Shown here: piece after piece, positions 34,132 through 44,001 of the stretch
How the letters are laid out: the number at the start of each line of letters is the position of its first letter
Position numbering within the stretch: the first letter of the stretch is position 1
Assembly: GCA_026984735.1 (NCBI GenBank)
Contig: JALSRN010000043.1
Location: forward strand, 1-58,150
Length of the DNA: 58,150 bases
Source of the DNA: Sedimenticola sp.
GTDB lineage: Bacteria > Pseudomonadota > Gammaproteobacteria > Chromatiales > Chromatiaceae
Direction: 5' to 3'
Position numbers and translations under genes: made by a program
Notes under the pieces: model-generated
The model's database searches: none
What the model was told of the DNA's origin: nothing
The model's input: the letters and a program-made list of their open reading frames with translations, nothing else

Positions 34132-36225
34132 TTAGAGCTCTGCCTCGTAGACGATGCTGTCCACTGGTTCCTGGATGAAGTTCCCCTGAATATAGTTCAC
34201 GCCGATGTTCCACAGTAGCGCTAGTTGAGCTGCTTCCTCGATATGGGTGACGACGGTCTTCACTCCCATCTTCTGCAATTGATCGTTATAGCTGTGGAGC
34301 AGATCTCGGTGTTCCTTGTCCTTGGAGATGTTGCTGGCGGTATCGGTTTCGAAATAGACCATGTCGGCGCCGAGGTGCTTCACCAGGTTGACTGTCTCCT
34401 GTTCGAAAGAGAAGTGGCTTAGGGCAATCTGACAGTTGATCTTCTTCAGCCCCTCGGTGAGCTGTTCCACGGCCTCAAGGTTGCGCATCACATCATGCTG
34501 CGACACGATGAAAGTGAGCCAGGCGCCCTTGGCTTTGAACTCGCGAAGGCAGTCGCAGACCCAAAGAAGCAGCGAGTCGTCGGTGATGGCCGCAGCCGAA
34601 AGATTGATGAAGAAATTGAGCCGTTGACCATTGGCACGGTGTTGGGCCAGCTCGCTGATCGCCTTGCGGATTACCCACCGGTCGATGTCGGCCTGCCGTT
34701 CCGCCTTTTCGGCCTCTGGCAGGAACTCGCCAGGCTGCAGTACTTCACCCTCCTCATTCCGCAACCGCAAATAGATCACGTAGTGTTCTCTACTGTTGCC
34801 ATGCAGACTGACCACCGGCTGATAGTAGGGAATGAACAGTTCGTCCTGTTCGATGGCTCGATCGATGAGCTGTACGATTCGCTCATCGAATTCCCGATCC
34901 ATGGGCGTGGCATGGCGCAAACTCTCATCGAAGATGACCAGCCCGTCGTCTTTTTTCTGCGCGTGTTTGCACGCTTGCATTGCGTTGTGCACCAGGTCGT
35001 TGGCGCTGTGCGCAGGTGGATCAGTGGAATACGCAAGGCCAGCCACGAAGCGGGGCGCCTCGGGATTCCCTTCATGATGTTCGGCCAACTTTGCGAGAAG
35101 TCGGTTGCCCACCGCTTTCGCGTCGGTGGCGAGAGTGCACAGAAGGCCAAACTGATGTTCACCCAGACGCGCCACCAAGTCTGATTCATAGGTGGACTCG
35201 TTCAGCAGGCGAGCGCTTTCCTGGAGGAGACGGCTGGCTGGTTCTTCTCCTGCTTCCGTGGCCAGTTCTTTGAAATTGACCAAGTCGAAGATCAACAAGC
35301 TCAGCCTGCCGCCATCGGTACGAGTTTTCTCGAGCCGCTGTTCCAACTCTTCGAGAAAATATTTGCGGTTGAAAAGGGCGGTTTCCACGTCATAGTGGGC
35401 CAGGTCTTCCAACTGCACCCGGGAGTGGGCCGAGCGGTCAGCCACGATCACCTGGGTGCAGGCTTCTCCATCCACTCTTGCAGGAGCGAAACGCATCTCT
35501 ACCGGAATGATCTTTCCCTGCCGGGTTACACAGTCAATGTGGATGTTTTCTGCAGTATGCTCCTTTTCCAGCATGCGCAACACCGGTTTGAATTTCAGAC
35601 GGTCTTCGCTGGCGATGAGATCCATGAAGGGGAGTCCTTCCATTGCGTCGGCGTCCTCATGGCCGAACAGCGAAAGGTAGGCTGGGTTGACATGGATGTG
35701 CATCCCTTCGTGGATATAAGCCACGGCATCCTCCACTGCATCCGACAGGGAACGCCAACGCTCCTCGATCTCCTCGGCGTGGGCTTCGGCTTCCTGAAGC
35801 TGGCGCTTCGTTACCATGTTCTGCTGCTCGCGGTTCACCACGTAGATCAGGTGGGCATGGTCGTGGCGTTGGATGATATCCTGCGCACCCGTTTCCGCTG
35901 CGAAGAAAAGTTCTTCACCGGGGTTGTCGGAAAGGAGAATGAAAGAGGCGAGAGGGGACTGCTTCCGGATCTGGCGAATCGCCGTGGTGAAGTCGATCTC
36001 TTCGGCATCGCAGTTCACCAGCACCACGTCGGCATGGCTCGACTCGAGGAACCGTTCCAGTTCATCCTGAGTGTCTGCGGTGGTGAGATGGATCGCCATG
36101 CCGGAGTTTCTCAGAGTCTGGGCGTATTGATTGGCATCTTCCGCGGGACAGCCCAGCACTAAAAGCTCGATCACATCGGTGAGTGGTGTAACGATCTGGA
36201 TGATTCTTTCTGCCGTGGTGTTCAT
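34132..36225 (-). CDS. FimX-like REC-PAS-GGDEF-EAL protein with degenerate catalytic motifs
   Basis: 697 residues: REC-like domain (about 15-130), coiled linker, PAS (about 150-265), GGDEF (about 275-430) and EAL (about 440-690). The diguanylate cyclase motif is replaced by RLGEHQFG, and the EAL motif by YVIYLRL; the metal-binding residues of the second domain are also lost (FIVSQHDV, LSHFSF). The C-terminus keeps IQGNFIQEPVD, as in FimX. Such proteins sense c-di-GMP through the EAL domain and steer type IV pilus assembly. It is probably co-transcribed with the PilZ-like gene 29 nt upstream. Confidence 0.88.
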   Translation of the reverse strand: MNTTAERIIQIVTPLTDVIELLVLGCPAEDANQYAQTLRNSGMAIHLTTADTQDELERFLESSHADVVLVNCDAEEIDFTTAIRQIRKQSPLASFILLSDNPGEELFFAAETGAQDIIQRHDHAHLIYVVNREQQNMVTKRQLQEAEAHAEEIEERWRSLSDAVEDAVAYIHEGMHIHVNPAYLSLFGHEDADAMEGLPFMDLIASEDRLKFKPVLRMLEKEHTAENIHIDCVTRQGKIIPVEMRFAPARVDGEACTQVIVADRSAHSRVQLEDLAHYDVETALFNRKYFLEELEQRLEKTRTDGGRLSLLIFDLVNFKELATEAGEEPASRLLQESARLLNESTYESDLVARLGEHQFGLLCTLATDAKAVGNRLLAKLAEHHEGNPEAPRFVAGLAYSTDPPAHSANDLVHNAMQACKHAQKKDDGLVIFDESLRHATPMDREFDERIVQLIDRAIEQDELFIPYYQPVVSLHGNSREHYVIYLRLRNEEGEVLQPGEFLPEAEKAERQADIDRWVIRKAISELAQHRANGQRLNFFINLSAAAITDDSLLLWVCDCLREFKAKGAWLTFIVSQHDVMRNLEAVEQLTEGLKKINCQIALSHFSFEQETVNLVKHLGADMVYFETDTASNISKDKEHRDLLHSYNDQLQKMGVKTVVTHIEEAAQLALLWNIGVNYIQGNFIQEPVDSIVYEAEL

Positions 36226-36254
36226 GATTTATGTCTCCCTATCCCCCGCTTCCT

Positions 36255-38108
36255 TCAGAGTTCGTTCCAGATATCATCGAATTCCGGTTTTCCTGCGCCA
36301 TTCTTTCCATCTTTTCGATCAGAGTCGATGTATTTGAATCTGTAGTGGACGAAGTTGTTGGTGGACTCGATCCAGTGGGTCAGCTCGATTTGGTGCCGTC
36401 CAAATTCGGTGATGAGAGTGACTTGGCTTCCGGCTTTGAACACATGAGTATTGGTGAGGAGGCTCTGTTCGTATTCTTCCTCATCATTGTTGGAGAGGAG
36501 CAGGCAGCGGTACCCTTCCTGATTTGAGCCTGGCTTTCGAGATGGCATTACTGTAACAGTGGCACAACTTGGAGCAAGTATCTGAATTCCCAAGTAGAGT
36601 TCTCTGTCGGAGTGCTGACGCAACCAGCGTACCACGGCCACTCCGAAATCGTCTGACTTGTCCGGAGAGCGTACGCCAAGTATGTCTCCGACTCGCACCC
36701 GCATGGGGTAACTCTTTCTCCAGGAAAGACAATATCCCTCTACGCTTTCATTGTAACTCAAGGCGGCAAATGGGCTTTCCTGATGGGATGCATTTCGCTT
36801 GGGGGAGAAACGCTCGGCTTCTGATGTGCCCAGCAGGGTACTGATGACCGTCTTGCTGTCAGCGAAGAGCGAGTCGCCGCTGAGGCTGTGCGCCGGCGAG
36901 TTGATGGCGAGGCTGCTGAAGACGCTGTCGTTCCAGGTCAAGCGGCTCGCGGGAGAAATCGTCTTCTCCACCGGCTCCGGGGGCGGAGCGTGCTGTTCCG
37001 CTTCGGCTTTGCGGCGCTCTTCCAGTAGTCTTAACAAATGACTCAAGCCGACGATGGCTTCGATCTCGTTGCGGGTGTTGTCCCGCGGAAACTTGCGCTC
37101 GAGGGACTTGGTCCATTGGCGGATGAGCGGCCTCAAAAGGGTCTTGGAAAGGTGAGTGTGATCTTGGCTGAGGTGGGCAGGGGACTCCCATTCCGAGATC
37201 TCGAATTCCGCCCGTGCCTCGTCGATCACCGGATTGACATCCAAGGCGAAGAAGCGCGCATCTCGCCGCTCCTCCTCGCTCAGTGTCGGCCGGGGAGGTG
37301 CGTCCTCCCAAAGATTCACGAAAAAGAGGCCAGTATTTCCCTTGGTTTCGTGAGCCGGTTGTAAACGGGCCAGATCAGCCCAATGAAGCGCCTTTTCACG
37401 CAGCTGGCGAATCTGGGACTGGCGCAGGCGATAGGGATTGGTGGTGGCGAGCAGCAACATACTTTTGTATACATTGCCGATGCTCCGTGCATTCTTCTTG
37501 GAACGCAGGAAGCCGCGATTCTCTTTCACTGCGACCTCCTCCACCTGATTCTGCGCAGCCCAAGCATAGAGATAGTTGGCTTCGCGCCATGCATTTGCAG
37601 GATAGTCCCGATAGACCAGGAGGTTGTGAAACATCTTTTCCCCCAGGTAGAGGATGGCTCGTTGTGCTGCAACGATGACCAGTTTCTGGTTGAAACTGCG
37701 CTCGTCACCAAGAATTTGGTCGAGGAACAAGATTTTGTAGGCGTTGGCCACCTCGTCACACAGAGCACCGGTGAGCTGGGCAGCTTTTTGCGCCCTGGAG
37801 GAGAGTGGAAAGCCCACGTTGAAATAGTGGCGTGAGATGTTGTGATTAACGTAGCGGACGGGTTCTCGAAAGGTTTCGATGATCTCGGTTCGCACCAGAG
37901 TGGGAATGCGGATGCGGTTGAAGGTGACCAGGGTGTTGTAGACCTGACGCGCGGTTTCGCCGATGTTGGCCACCGGCAACTCTTCCGCCCAGCGCCGTAC
38001 CTCCTTGGGATTGAGGAGGAAAGAGTCTGGTGGCGGCGCGGATTGCGCCGGAATGGTGAGCACTTCCGAAGAGCGCTTTCGGAGTTCATCGGTTTCCTGG
38101 TCAGCCAT
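36255..38108 (-). CDS. Large protein with a C-terminal PilZ-like domain
   Basis: 617 residues from the ATG at 38108 (MADQETDELRKRS); the frame remains open to 38258 but the upstream part is Arg/Pro/Gly-rich and unlikely to be coding. The first 450 residues are helical with no motif I know. From about 470 a PilZ-like beta-barrel is suggested by YNESVEGYCLSW, VRVGDILGV, FGVAVVRWLR and YLGIQIL, though the RxxxR c-di-GMP motif is not obvious. It stands before the FimX-like gene, a pairing also known near psd in Pseudomonas, so a role in c-di-GMP control of pili is likely. Confidence 0.75.
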   Translation of the reverse strand: MADQETDELRKRSSEVLTIPAQSAPPPDSFLLNPKEVRRWAEELPVANIGETARQVYNTLVTFNRIRIPTLVRTEIIETFREPVRYVNHNISRHYFNVGFPLSSRAQKAAQLTGALCDEVANAYKILFLDQILGDERSFNQKLVIVAAQRAILYLGEKMFHNLLVYRDYPANAWREANYLYAWAAQNQVEEVAVKENRGFLRSKKNARSIGNVYKSMLLLATTNPYRLRQSQIRQLREKALHWADLARLQPAHETKGNTGLFFVNLWEDAPPRPTLSEEERRDARFFALDVNPVIDEARAEFEISEWESPAHLSQDHTHLSKTLLRPLIRQWTKSLERKFPRDNTRNEIEAIVGLSHLLRLLEERRKAEAEQHAPPPEPVEKTISPASRLTWNDSVFSSLAINSPAHSLSGDSLFADSKTVISTLLGTSEAERFSPKRNASHQESPFAALSYNESVEGYCLSWRKSYPMRVRVGDILGVRSPDKSDDFGVAVVRWLRQHSDRELYLGIQILAPSCATVTVMPSRKPGSNQEGYRCLLLSNNDEEEYEQSLLTNTHVFKAGSQVTLITEFGRHQIELTHWIESTNNFVHYRFKYIDSDRKDGKNGAGKPEFDDIWNEL

Positions 38109-38365
38109 GATTCGTGGTCGTCCTGTTTCAAGTGGCTGGAATCGTCCGCGGTTTCCGTTTCCCGCCGGCAATTGGCTCTGGATCGGGCGACGCAAACCGG
38201 GCCGCCGGCCTCGGGCAGGACGGGGGGCCCATCCATCGAGGTCGGCTTTATTAGGCAAAAGTTAACATACCGCTCAGATTGCAGCTAAGCAAATGTGGCT
38301 AAATGTTGATGGAGTATGCAAATTGTCCTTATGGCGATTCGTGCGTTGTTGGTTTTTCTCTCAAG

Positions 38366-39370
38366 TCACAGCGGATGTTTATGGGCAGATCCCGGCCGTT
38401 CTTCCACCAGCGCAGGGAGCAGATAGCCGGGCAAGCGGCACCGCATTTGCTCGTGCAGTGCCTTTGCGCGCGCTCTGGACACCTCGAAATGAGCCGCTCC
38501 GGCAACCCGATCCAATTGATGAAGATAGTACGGCAATACCCCGATATCGAACAATTTTTCACAAAGAAGCAGCTGCGTATCAAGGGCGTCGTTGATGCCT
38601 TTGAGCAGCACGGCCTGGTTGAGCAAGGTAACGCCCGCCGGGCGCAAAGGGGCGAGTGCTGTGGCGAGCCAGGTGGTGATCTCCGCCGGGTGGTTGACGT
38701 GCAGCACCATCACGCAGCGGAAACGGCTTTCGGTCAGAATCGAAAGCAGCTCCCTGTCGAGACGCGCGGGCAGCACCACCGGCAGGCGCGTGTGGATGCG
38801 CAGCCGATCGAGGTGAGGTACCTCCTGCAGCCTTTCGATCAGGAAGCGCAGCCGTGAGTTGGCCAGGGTCAGAGGATCGCCACCACTGAGAATCACCTCG
38901 GAGACCTCTTTTTTTTCCGCCAAGGATTCGGCCAAGTCCCGCCATTGCCGGTCGTGGGCGCGGTGGGCCGCATAGGGAAAGTGGCGTCGGAAGCAGTAAC
39001 GGCAGTGGATGGCGCAGCTCCCTGTGGTCACCACCAGCGCCCTGCCGTGGTATTTGTGCAAAAGGCCGGGGCCCGCCGCCGCGGCCAGGTCTCCGGTGGG
39101 GTCCGGGCCGTAGCCGGCGGTCGGATCCAGTTCCCGCCGAGTGGGCAAAACCTGGCGCAACAGAGGATCGTCGGCATCGCCTTTTTTCATCAAGCCGGCG
39201 AAATAGCGGGTCACCCGCAGGGGGAAGTCGGTTGCGGCCCGCTCCATATCCGGGCTCCAGAGCCGCTCCAGATCCAGATGGCGAAGCAGGGAGCGGGGGG
39301 AGCGGAAGCTTTCGGCAAGTTGCGCCTGCCAGCATTCGGTGTTCGTCGGGAGGCGGGAAAACGGTATCAT
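38366..39370 (-). CDS. epmB: EF-P beta-lysylation protein EpmB (lysine 2,3-aminomutase-like)
   Basis: 334 residues, radical SAM enzyme of the KamA family. The [4Fe-4S] motif CAIHCRYCFRRHFPY and the SAM-binding SGGDPLTL are clear. It converts (S)-alpha-lysine to (R)-beta-lysine for attachment to EF-P by EpmA. It is divergent from efp with only 33 bp between the starts, so both promoters must lie within the coding regions or overlap there. Confidence 0.94.
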   Translation of the reverse strand: MIPFSRLPTNTECWQAQLAESFRSPRSLLRHLDLERLWSPDMERAATDFPLRVTRYFAGLMKKGDADDPLLRQVLPTRRELDPTAGYGPDPTGDLAAAAGPGLLHKYHGRALVVTTGSCAIHCRYCFRRHFPYAAHRAHDRQWRDLAESLAEKKEVSEVILSGGDPLTLANSRLRFLIERLQEVPHLDRLRIHTRLPVVLPARLDRELLSILTESRFRCVMVLHVNHPAEITTWLATALAPLRPAGVTLLNQAVLLKGINDALDTQLLLCEKLFDIGVLPYYLHQLDRVAGAAHFEVSRARAKALHEQMRCRLPGYLLPALVEERPGSAHKHPL

Positions 39371-39403
39371 TAACAGGTTGTTCCCATTCAGGCCGAGGAG
39401 ACC

Positions 39404-39973
39404 ATGGCGACCTATAGTACCAACGAATTCCGGGGCGGGCTGAAGTTGCTGCTCGACGGCGACCCCTGCGTCATCATCGAGAACGAATTCGTCAAGCCGG
39501 GCAAGGGCCAGGCGTTCAACCGCGTGAAGCTGCGCAATCTGAAGACGGGGCGGGTACTGGAAAAGACCTTCAAATCCGGCGAGAGCGTGGAGGCGGCGGA
39601 CGTGGTGGAACGGGACCTGCAGTACCTCTACACCGACGGGGAGTACTGGTACTTCATGGATCCGGAAACGTTCGAACAGTACCAGGCCGACGCCAACGCC
39701 ATGGGCGAGGCGGTGAAGTGGATCAAGGACCAGGACGTCTGCAACGTCACCCTCTGGAACGGACAGCCCATCGCCGTGGAAGCGCCCAATTTCGTGGTGC
39801 TGGAGATCACCGACACCGACCCCGGCCTCAAGGGCGACACCTCCGGCGGCGGCGGCAAGCCGGCGACGTTGGAGACCGGCGCCGTGGTCCGGGTGCCGCT
39901 CTTCGTGCAGATCGGTGAAAAGATCAAGGTGGACACGCGCAGCGGAGAGTACGTCAGCCGCGTGAAAGATTGA
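39404..39973 (+). CDS. efp: Elongation factor P
   Basis: 189 residues, three beta-barrel domains. The modification site is Lys34 in VKPGKGQAF, the form that EpmA lysylates. The C-terminal [13 protein letters not shown] is the EF-P signature. EF-P relieves ribosome stalling at polyproline. The stop overlaps the epmA start codon by 4 nt. Confidence 0.96.
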   Translation: MATYSTNEFRGGLKLLLDGDPCVIIENEFVKPGKGQAFNRVKLRNLKTGRVLEKTFKSGESVEAADVVERDLQYLYTDGEYWYFMDPETFEQYQADANAMGEAVKWIKDQDVCNVTLWNGQPIAVEAPNFVVLEITDTDPGLKGDTSGGGGKPATLETGAVVRVPLFVQIGEKIKVDTRSGEYVSRVKD

Positions 39974-40923
39974 AGAGAAGCGCCCCCATCCGGGAACTTC
40001 TGCAGGCCCGCGCCGACCTCTTCGACGAGGTCCGGCGTTTCTTTCGGGCGCGCGGCGTGTTGGAAGTGGACACGCCTCTGCTCTCCGCCGCGGCGGGCAC
40101 CGATCCGGCGCTGGAGCCCTTCGTCACCCGCCATTGCGGCGCCGAAGGAGACCGCGCCCGTTATCTCCAGACCTCGCCGGAGTTCCACATGAAGCGGCTG
40201 CTCGCCGAGGGCAGCGGCGACATCTTCCAGATCGCCCACGCCTTCCGGCAAGGAGAGCTGGGGCGGCGCCACAACCCCGAGTTCATCTTGCTGGAGTGGT
40301 ACCGCATCGGTTACGACCATCACCGGCTCATGGTCGAGGTGGCCGAGCTGGTGAACCGTCTGCTGGATCGCAAGCTGCCGGTGGAGAAGATCACCTACCG
40401 CTCTCTGTTCCAGCGGCGGTTCGGCTGGGATCCGCTCGAGACCGCCGCCGCCGAGATGGCCCGAACGGCGGCGAAAGAGGGGATCGCCATGGGCGGTTCG
40501 CTGGACCGCGACCAGTGGCTCGATCTATTGATGGGAGCCGTGGTGCAACGGGAGCTGGGGCGGGGAGCGCTCACCTTCGTGCACGACTATCCGGCGAGCC
40601 AGGCTTCGTTGGCCAGGCTCCATCCCCAGGATTTTCGCCTGGCCTCCCGCTTCGAGCTCTACTTGGAGGGGGTGGAACTGGCCAACGGTTTCCATGAGCT
40701 GACCGACGCCGCCGAGCAGTTGGCCCGCTTCGAGGCCGACAACCGCAAACGCCGACAGCGGGGCCAGCAACCGTTGCCGGTGGACCGGCGGCTCATCGAG
40801 GCGCTCGAACGGGGCTTGCCCGACTGCTCCGGCGTCGCCTTGGGGCTGGACCGGCTGCTCATGCTCAAGCTGGAAGCCGGAGCCCTCGCGGAGGTGCTCA
40901 CCTTTCCTTACGCGGTGGCTTGA
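39970..40923 (+). CDS. epmA: EF-P lysine ligase EpmA
   Basis: 317 residues, a shortened class II lysyl-tRNA synthetase lacking the anticodon-binding domain. Motif 2 ([26 protein letters not shown]) and motif 3 ([11 protein letters not shown]) are present. It lysylates EF-P Lys34. The start is taken as TTG at 39970, within the efp stop (TTGA); no ATG or GTG lies closer that would keep the N-terminal helix. Its 3' end overlaps psd (convergent) by 26 bp. Confidence 0.93.
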   Translation: MKRSAPIRELLQARADLFDEVRRFFRARGVLEVDTPLLSAAAGTDPALEPFVTRHCGAEGDRARYLQTSPEFHMKRLLAEGSGDIFQIAHAFRQGELGRRHNPEFILLEWYRIGYDHHRLMVEVAELVNRLLDRKLPVEKITYRSLFQRRFGWDPLETAAAEMARTAAKEGIAMGGSLDRDQWLDLLMGAVVQRELGRGALTFVHDYPASQASLARLHPQDFRLASRFELYLEGVELANGFHELTDAAEQLARFEADNRKRRQRGQQPLPVDRRLIEALERGLPDCSGVALGLDRLLMLKLEAGALAEVLTFPYAVA

Positions 40924-41782
40924 CCTTGCCGATGCGCTGACCCATGCGCACCCGCACGCCGGGCACCAGGGCCGGATCCCAGGTGACCCGCCCCTTGGCG
41001 AAGAGGGCGATCACGGTGGAGCCCATGTTGAAGCGTCCCATCTCCTGCCCCTTCTTCAGGGTGATGGAGGGAGCGTCGCCATAGAGCCAGGTGGTGGGCT
41101 CGTCCGAGGGGCCGCGCACCTCGCCGGCCCAGACCGTTTCCATGCTGCCCACGAAGATGGCGCCCACCAGGATCAGCGCCATGGGGCCGGCGACGGTGTC
41201 GAACAGACAGATCAGCCGCTCATTGCGGGCGAACAGTCCGGGCACCAGCTGGGTGGTCGCCTCGCTCACGCTGAAGAGGGTGCCGGGCACGAAGATCATC
41301 TCGCGCAGCCGTCCGGAGAGCGGCATGTGGACGCGGTGGTAGTCTCGGGGAGAGAGATAGACGGTGGCGTAGCTCCCTTCGGCGAATTCCGCCGTCAGAT
41401 CGTAGCGCCCGGCCAACAGTTGGAGCAGGGAAAACGTCCGCCCTTTGGCTTGCAGCAGATGGCCGTCGCGGATGTATCCCGCCTGATTGATCTTGCCGTC
41501 CGCCGGACTGGCCACCGCGTCCGCCTCGGGCGCGATGGGGCGGGCGTCGGCTTTGAGAGCGCGGGTGAAGAAGTCGTTGAAACAGGAGTAGCTGGCGGGG
41601 CGGGGGTTCTCCGCCTCGAACATGTCCACCGCGTAGCGGCTCACCACCTCCTTGATGAGAACATTCTTGAAAGGCTTCCAGGTGATCCGCGTGGCGCGGT
41701 ACATGAGACCGGAGAGGGCGTGCTGGGGCAGCACCTTCAGCAGGTTGGTGAAGAGTCTGTCCTTGAACCCGGGAGCGGTCAT
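40898..41782 (-). CDS. psd: Phosphatidylserine decarboxylase proenzyme
   Basis: 294 residues, membrane-associated. It makes phosphatidylethanolamine. DYHRVHMP and NMGSTV are the catalytic motifs; the pyruvoyl group forms by self-cleavage at Gly-Ser of the GST motif (the more common LGST is MGST here). The early ASPADGKI segment is also typical. It starts 3 nt after the SCO-like gene and overlaps epmA at the 3' end. Confidence 0.94.
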   Translation of the reverse strand: MTAPGFKDRLFTNLLKVLPQHALSGLMYRATRITWKPFKNVLIKEVVSRYAVDMFEAENPRPASYSCFNDFFTRALKADARPIAPEADAVASPADGKINQAGYIRDGHLLQAKGRTFSLLQLLAGRYDLTAEFAEGSYATVYLSPRDYHRVHMPLSGRLREMIFVPGTLFSVSEATTQLVPGLFARNERLICLFDTVAGPMALILVGAIFVGSMETVWAGEVRGPSDEPTTWLYGDAPSITLKKGQEMGRFNMGSTVIALFAKGRVTWDPALVPGVRVRMGQRIGKVKPPRKER

Positions 41783-41785
41783 GGT

Positions 41786-42397
41786 CTACTGGAAATAGCG
41801 GAGGTCGTGAGCGATGACGGCGGGGTCGGTGACGCCGGTGAACAATGCTAGCAGAAAGCCTTTCGGATCGATGAGCGCCACCACTCCGTTTTGTGAATCG
41901 CATCGAACGCCGTCCCGAAGAGCGCTCTCCGGAACGCCGAGCTGGCGGGCCAGCGCCTCTTTCTGGGCGGGTGCACCGTCGATGGCGGTGAAGGCGAGGT
42001 TGAAAAAGTCGATGAACTTTTTCAACTCCGCGGGGGAGCGGCTCTTTCTCCCCAAGGCCAGAAAGACCACCCGGGTTTTTCGCTGCAGTTTGGGGCGAGC
42101 CGCCAAGTCGTTCCAGGCCAGCACATAGCGGAAGAGCAACGTCCGGCACTGGCCGCGGTCAAGGTCGCCGGTGACCACGAAATTCCAGTGGCCCAGGAGG
42201 TCCGCCTCGGTGAAAGGGTTCCCCTCCTTGTCCACCAGCCGGAAAGGAGCCACTTTCACAGGGTCCGGGAAAGCGAAGGCCTGAATCTGTCCACGGCGCG
42301 GGTGCGCATAGCGGTTGCCCAGGTAGTAGCTGAATGTGAAGACGGCGACCGCCGCCAGGGCGAAGAACAGTCTGGAAAGGGGGCTTGCAAGCTGCAT
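41786..42397 (-). CDS. SCO-like membrane-anchored protein without the copper-binding CxxxC
   Basis: 203 residues from the ATG at 42397; the upstream frame reads through tRNA-Leu and is not coding. One N-terminal helix (about 8-27) is followed by a thioredoxin-like fold: FAFPDPVKVAPFRLVDKEGNPFTEADLLGHWNFV is the start typical of SCO1/SenC. Where CxxxC should follow, only one Cys is found (DLDRGQCRTLL), and the later metal-binding His is not obvious; a second Cys lies in RCDSQNG. It may be a degenerate SCO without a copper role. It sits in front of psd. Confidence 0.78.
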   Translation of the reverse strand: MQLASPLSRLFFALAAVAVFTFSYYLGNRYAHPRRGQIQAFAFPDPVKVAPFRLVDKEGNPFTEADLLGHWNFVVTGDLDRGQCRTLLFRYVLAWNDLAARPKLQRKTRVVFLALGRKSRSPAELKKFIDFFNLAFTAIDGAPAQKEALARQLGVPESALRDGVRCDSQNGVVALIDPKGFLLALFTGVTDPAVIAHDLRYFQ

Positions 42398-42432
42398 CCG
42401 CGAACCCGGGAAGAGACCCGGAGATGACAAAG

Positions 42433-42519
42433 TGGTACCGAGGGCGGGACTTGAACCCGCAAGGCCGCGAGGCCGGTGGATTTTGAGTCCACTGCGTCTA
42501 CCAATTCCGCCACCTCGGC
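42433..42519 (-). tRNA. tRNA-Leu (CAA)
   Basis: Full cloverleaf on the minus strand with an encoded CCA end. Acceptor GCCGAGG pairs with CCTCGGT, the D arm is GGTGGCGGAATTGG, the anticodon loop CTCAAAA gives CAA (reads UUG), a long variable arm follows (typical of Leu), and the T arm contains GGTTCAA. It reads into the SCO-like gene 35 nt downstream. Confidence 0.95.
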
Positions 42520-42531
42520 AGGGAAGGGGAG

Positions 42532-42559
42532 AGTATACCGGCTGCCGCTCTCCTGGCAA
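42532..42559 (-). promoter_or_regulatory. Promoter of tRNA-Leu
   Basis: Minus strand: TTGCCA (-35, 42554-42559) and TATACT (-10, 42532-42537), spacer 16 nt. The predicted start is about 6 nt before the mature 5' end. Confidence 0.6.
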
Positions 42560-42874
42560 GTATCGCCGGGGCAATCGCATGCACAGGCCTCCGGCTGGTT
42601 GGAGGGTCCGGAAGGGGGATGACAGGGTTTCCGAGGCAGGGGCGCCGAGGCCGAACCCACAGGGAGGCGTTCACGGCGTTCCCGACAGACCCTTTCGGTC
42701 CCTCGAACCGGGTTCCCGGCGAATCGCGCCCCGATTCATGCGTTTGCCCCGCAAGTGTCGCCCTCGTGCATTCGCGGTCAGTCTTATCCAAACCAAAGTT
42801 TCGGCGCTCCGTCACCGGAAGAAGCGCCTGCGGAGATACAGGCTCGCGCGCTCCATGCAGTAGAATGCGGTGCC
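42560..42874. other. Gene-free stretch before queA
   Basis: About 315 bases with no credible ORF. Short GC-rich hairpins (GACC-CTTTC-GGTC, CCGGG-TT-CCCGG) are seen near 42688-42722, and a TAGAAT-like -10 at 42861-42866 just before queA. No known RNA family could be recognised. Confidence 0.5.
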
Positions 42875-43957
42875 ATGCGCAGATCCGACTTCCGCTACTT
42901 CCTGCCCGAGTCGCTCATCGCCCAGTACCCCGTGTCCGACCGAAGCGCCAGCCGCCTGCTGGTGTTGGGGGCGCGTGGCAGGGTGCAGGATCGCCGTTTC
43001 CGTGACCTGACCAGGTTGCTGCGTCCTGGGGACCTGCTGGTGTTCAACGACACCCGGGTGATGCGCGCCCGGCTGTTCGGGCGCAAAGAGAGCGGAGGAA
43101 AGGTGGAAGTGCTCGTCGAACGGCTGCTGGCGGCGGATCGGGCCGTGGCGCATGTTCGAGCCAGCAAGGCGCCAAAGGCCGGCAGCCGGATCGTGATCGG
43201 CGGCCGCCGTTTGCGGGTGGAGGGCCGACAGGAGGATCTCTTCCGCCTGAGGCTGGAAGAAGGGGGGTTCCAGTCGTTGATGGAGGAGCATGGCCACATG
43301 CCCCTGCCTCCTTACATCCGCCGCGACGACGAGACTTTCGACGAATCCCGCTACCAGACGGTGTACGGCCGCCGCGAGGGATCGGTGGCGGCGCCCACCG
43401 CCGGCCTCCATTTCGACGAGCCCCTGCTGCAGCGGCTGCGAGAGCGGGGCGTCCATCAGGCCCGGGTCACCTTGCATGTGGGGGCGGGCACCTTTCAGCC
43501 GGTGCGCACCGAAGAGCTGGAGCGCCATCGCATGCACAGCGAATGGCTGGAGGTGGACGAAGCCACCTGTGAAGCGGTGGCCCAGACCCGTCGGCGCGGC
43601 GGACGCGTGGTGGCCGTGGGCACCACCAGCGTGCGCAGCCTGGAGACGGCGGCGGCCGGGGGGGAACTGCGTCCCTTTCGCGGCGAAACCGACCTCTTCA
43701 TCACCCCCGGCTACGAGTTCAAGGTGGTGGATGCCCTGGTGACCAATTTCCACCTGCCTGAATCCACGCTGCTGATGCTGGTTTGCGCTTTCGGCGGTTA
43801 TCAGGAGGTGATGGCCGCCTACCGCCACGCCGTGGAGAAAGGGTACCGTTTTTTCAGCTACGGCGACGCCATGTTCTTGGAAGGCGGAACGAAAAAAGGC
43901 GCGGCAGGGGATGCCGCGCCAAAAGTTCCACCAAAGGAGGATGGAGGAGTGTACTGA
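42875..43957 (+). CDS. queA: S-adenosylmethionine:tRNA ribosyltransferase-isomerase QueA
   Basis: 360 residues. It transfers and rearranges ribose from SAM onto preQ1 in tRNA to form epoxyqueuosine. The start [19 protein letters not shown] and the [26 protein letters not shown] and FNTHP-like regions are typical. Compared with the family (usually ending near FLE), it carries some 24 extra C-terminal residues ([20 protein letters not shown]...), encoded across a hairpin that is a terminator on the minus strand. The ATG at 42875 is preferred to the longer frame. Confidence 0.94.
   Translation: MRRSDFRYFLPESLIAQYPVSDRSASRLLVLGARGRVQDRRFRDLTRLLRPGDLLVFNDTRVMRARLFGRKESGGKVEVLVERLLAADRAVAHVRASKAPKAGSRIVIGGRRLRVEGRQEDLFRLRLEEGGFQSLMEEHGHMPLPPYIRRDDETFDESRYQTVYGRREGSVAAPTAGLHFDEPLLQRLRERGVHQARVTLHVGAGTFQPVRTEELERHRMHSEWLEVDEATCEAVAQTRRRGGRVVAVGTTSVRSLETAAAGGELRPFRGETDLFITPGYEFKVVDALVTNFHLPESTLLMLVCAFGGYQEVMAAYRHAVEKGYRFFSYGDAMFLEGGTKKGAAGDAAPKVPPKEDGGVY
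43892..43920 (-). terminator. Minus-strand intrinsic terminator inside the queA 3' end
   Basis: On the minus strand GGCGCGGCA-TCCCC-TGCCGCGCC is followed by TTTTTT. On the plus strand there is only AAAAG after the stem, so it should not stop queA transcription. It lies within coding sequence of the QueA extension. Confidence 0.7.
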
Positions 43958-44001
43958 ATTTCAGCACGTGGCAATTCTCTGATATTGTCCGAAAACGCAC
44001 A

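Noticed and set aside
38293..38595. Plus-strand 100-codon frame in and beyond the gap before epmB
   Set aside because: No ribosome binding site, mostly antisense to epmB and Cys/Arg/Trp-rich, unlike real small proteins here.
42603..42640. GGTCCGGAAGG motif reminiscent of the SRP RNA core
   Set aside because: The flanks do not form the 4.5S hairpin and the asymmetric loop sequence is not followed by AAGCAG; the match is too short.
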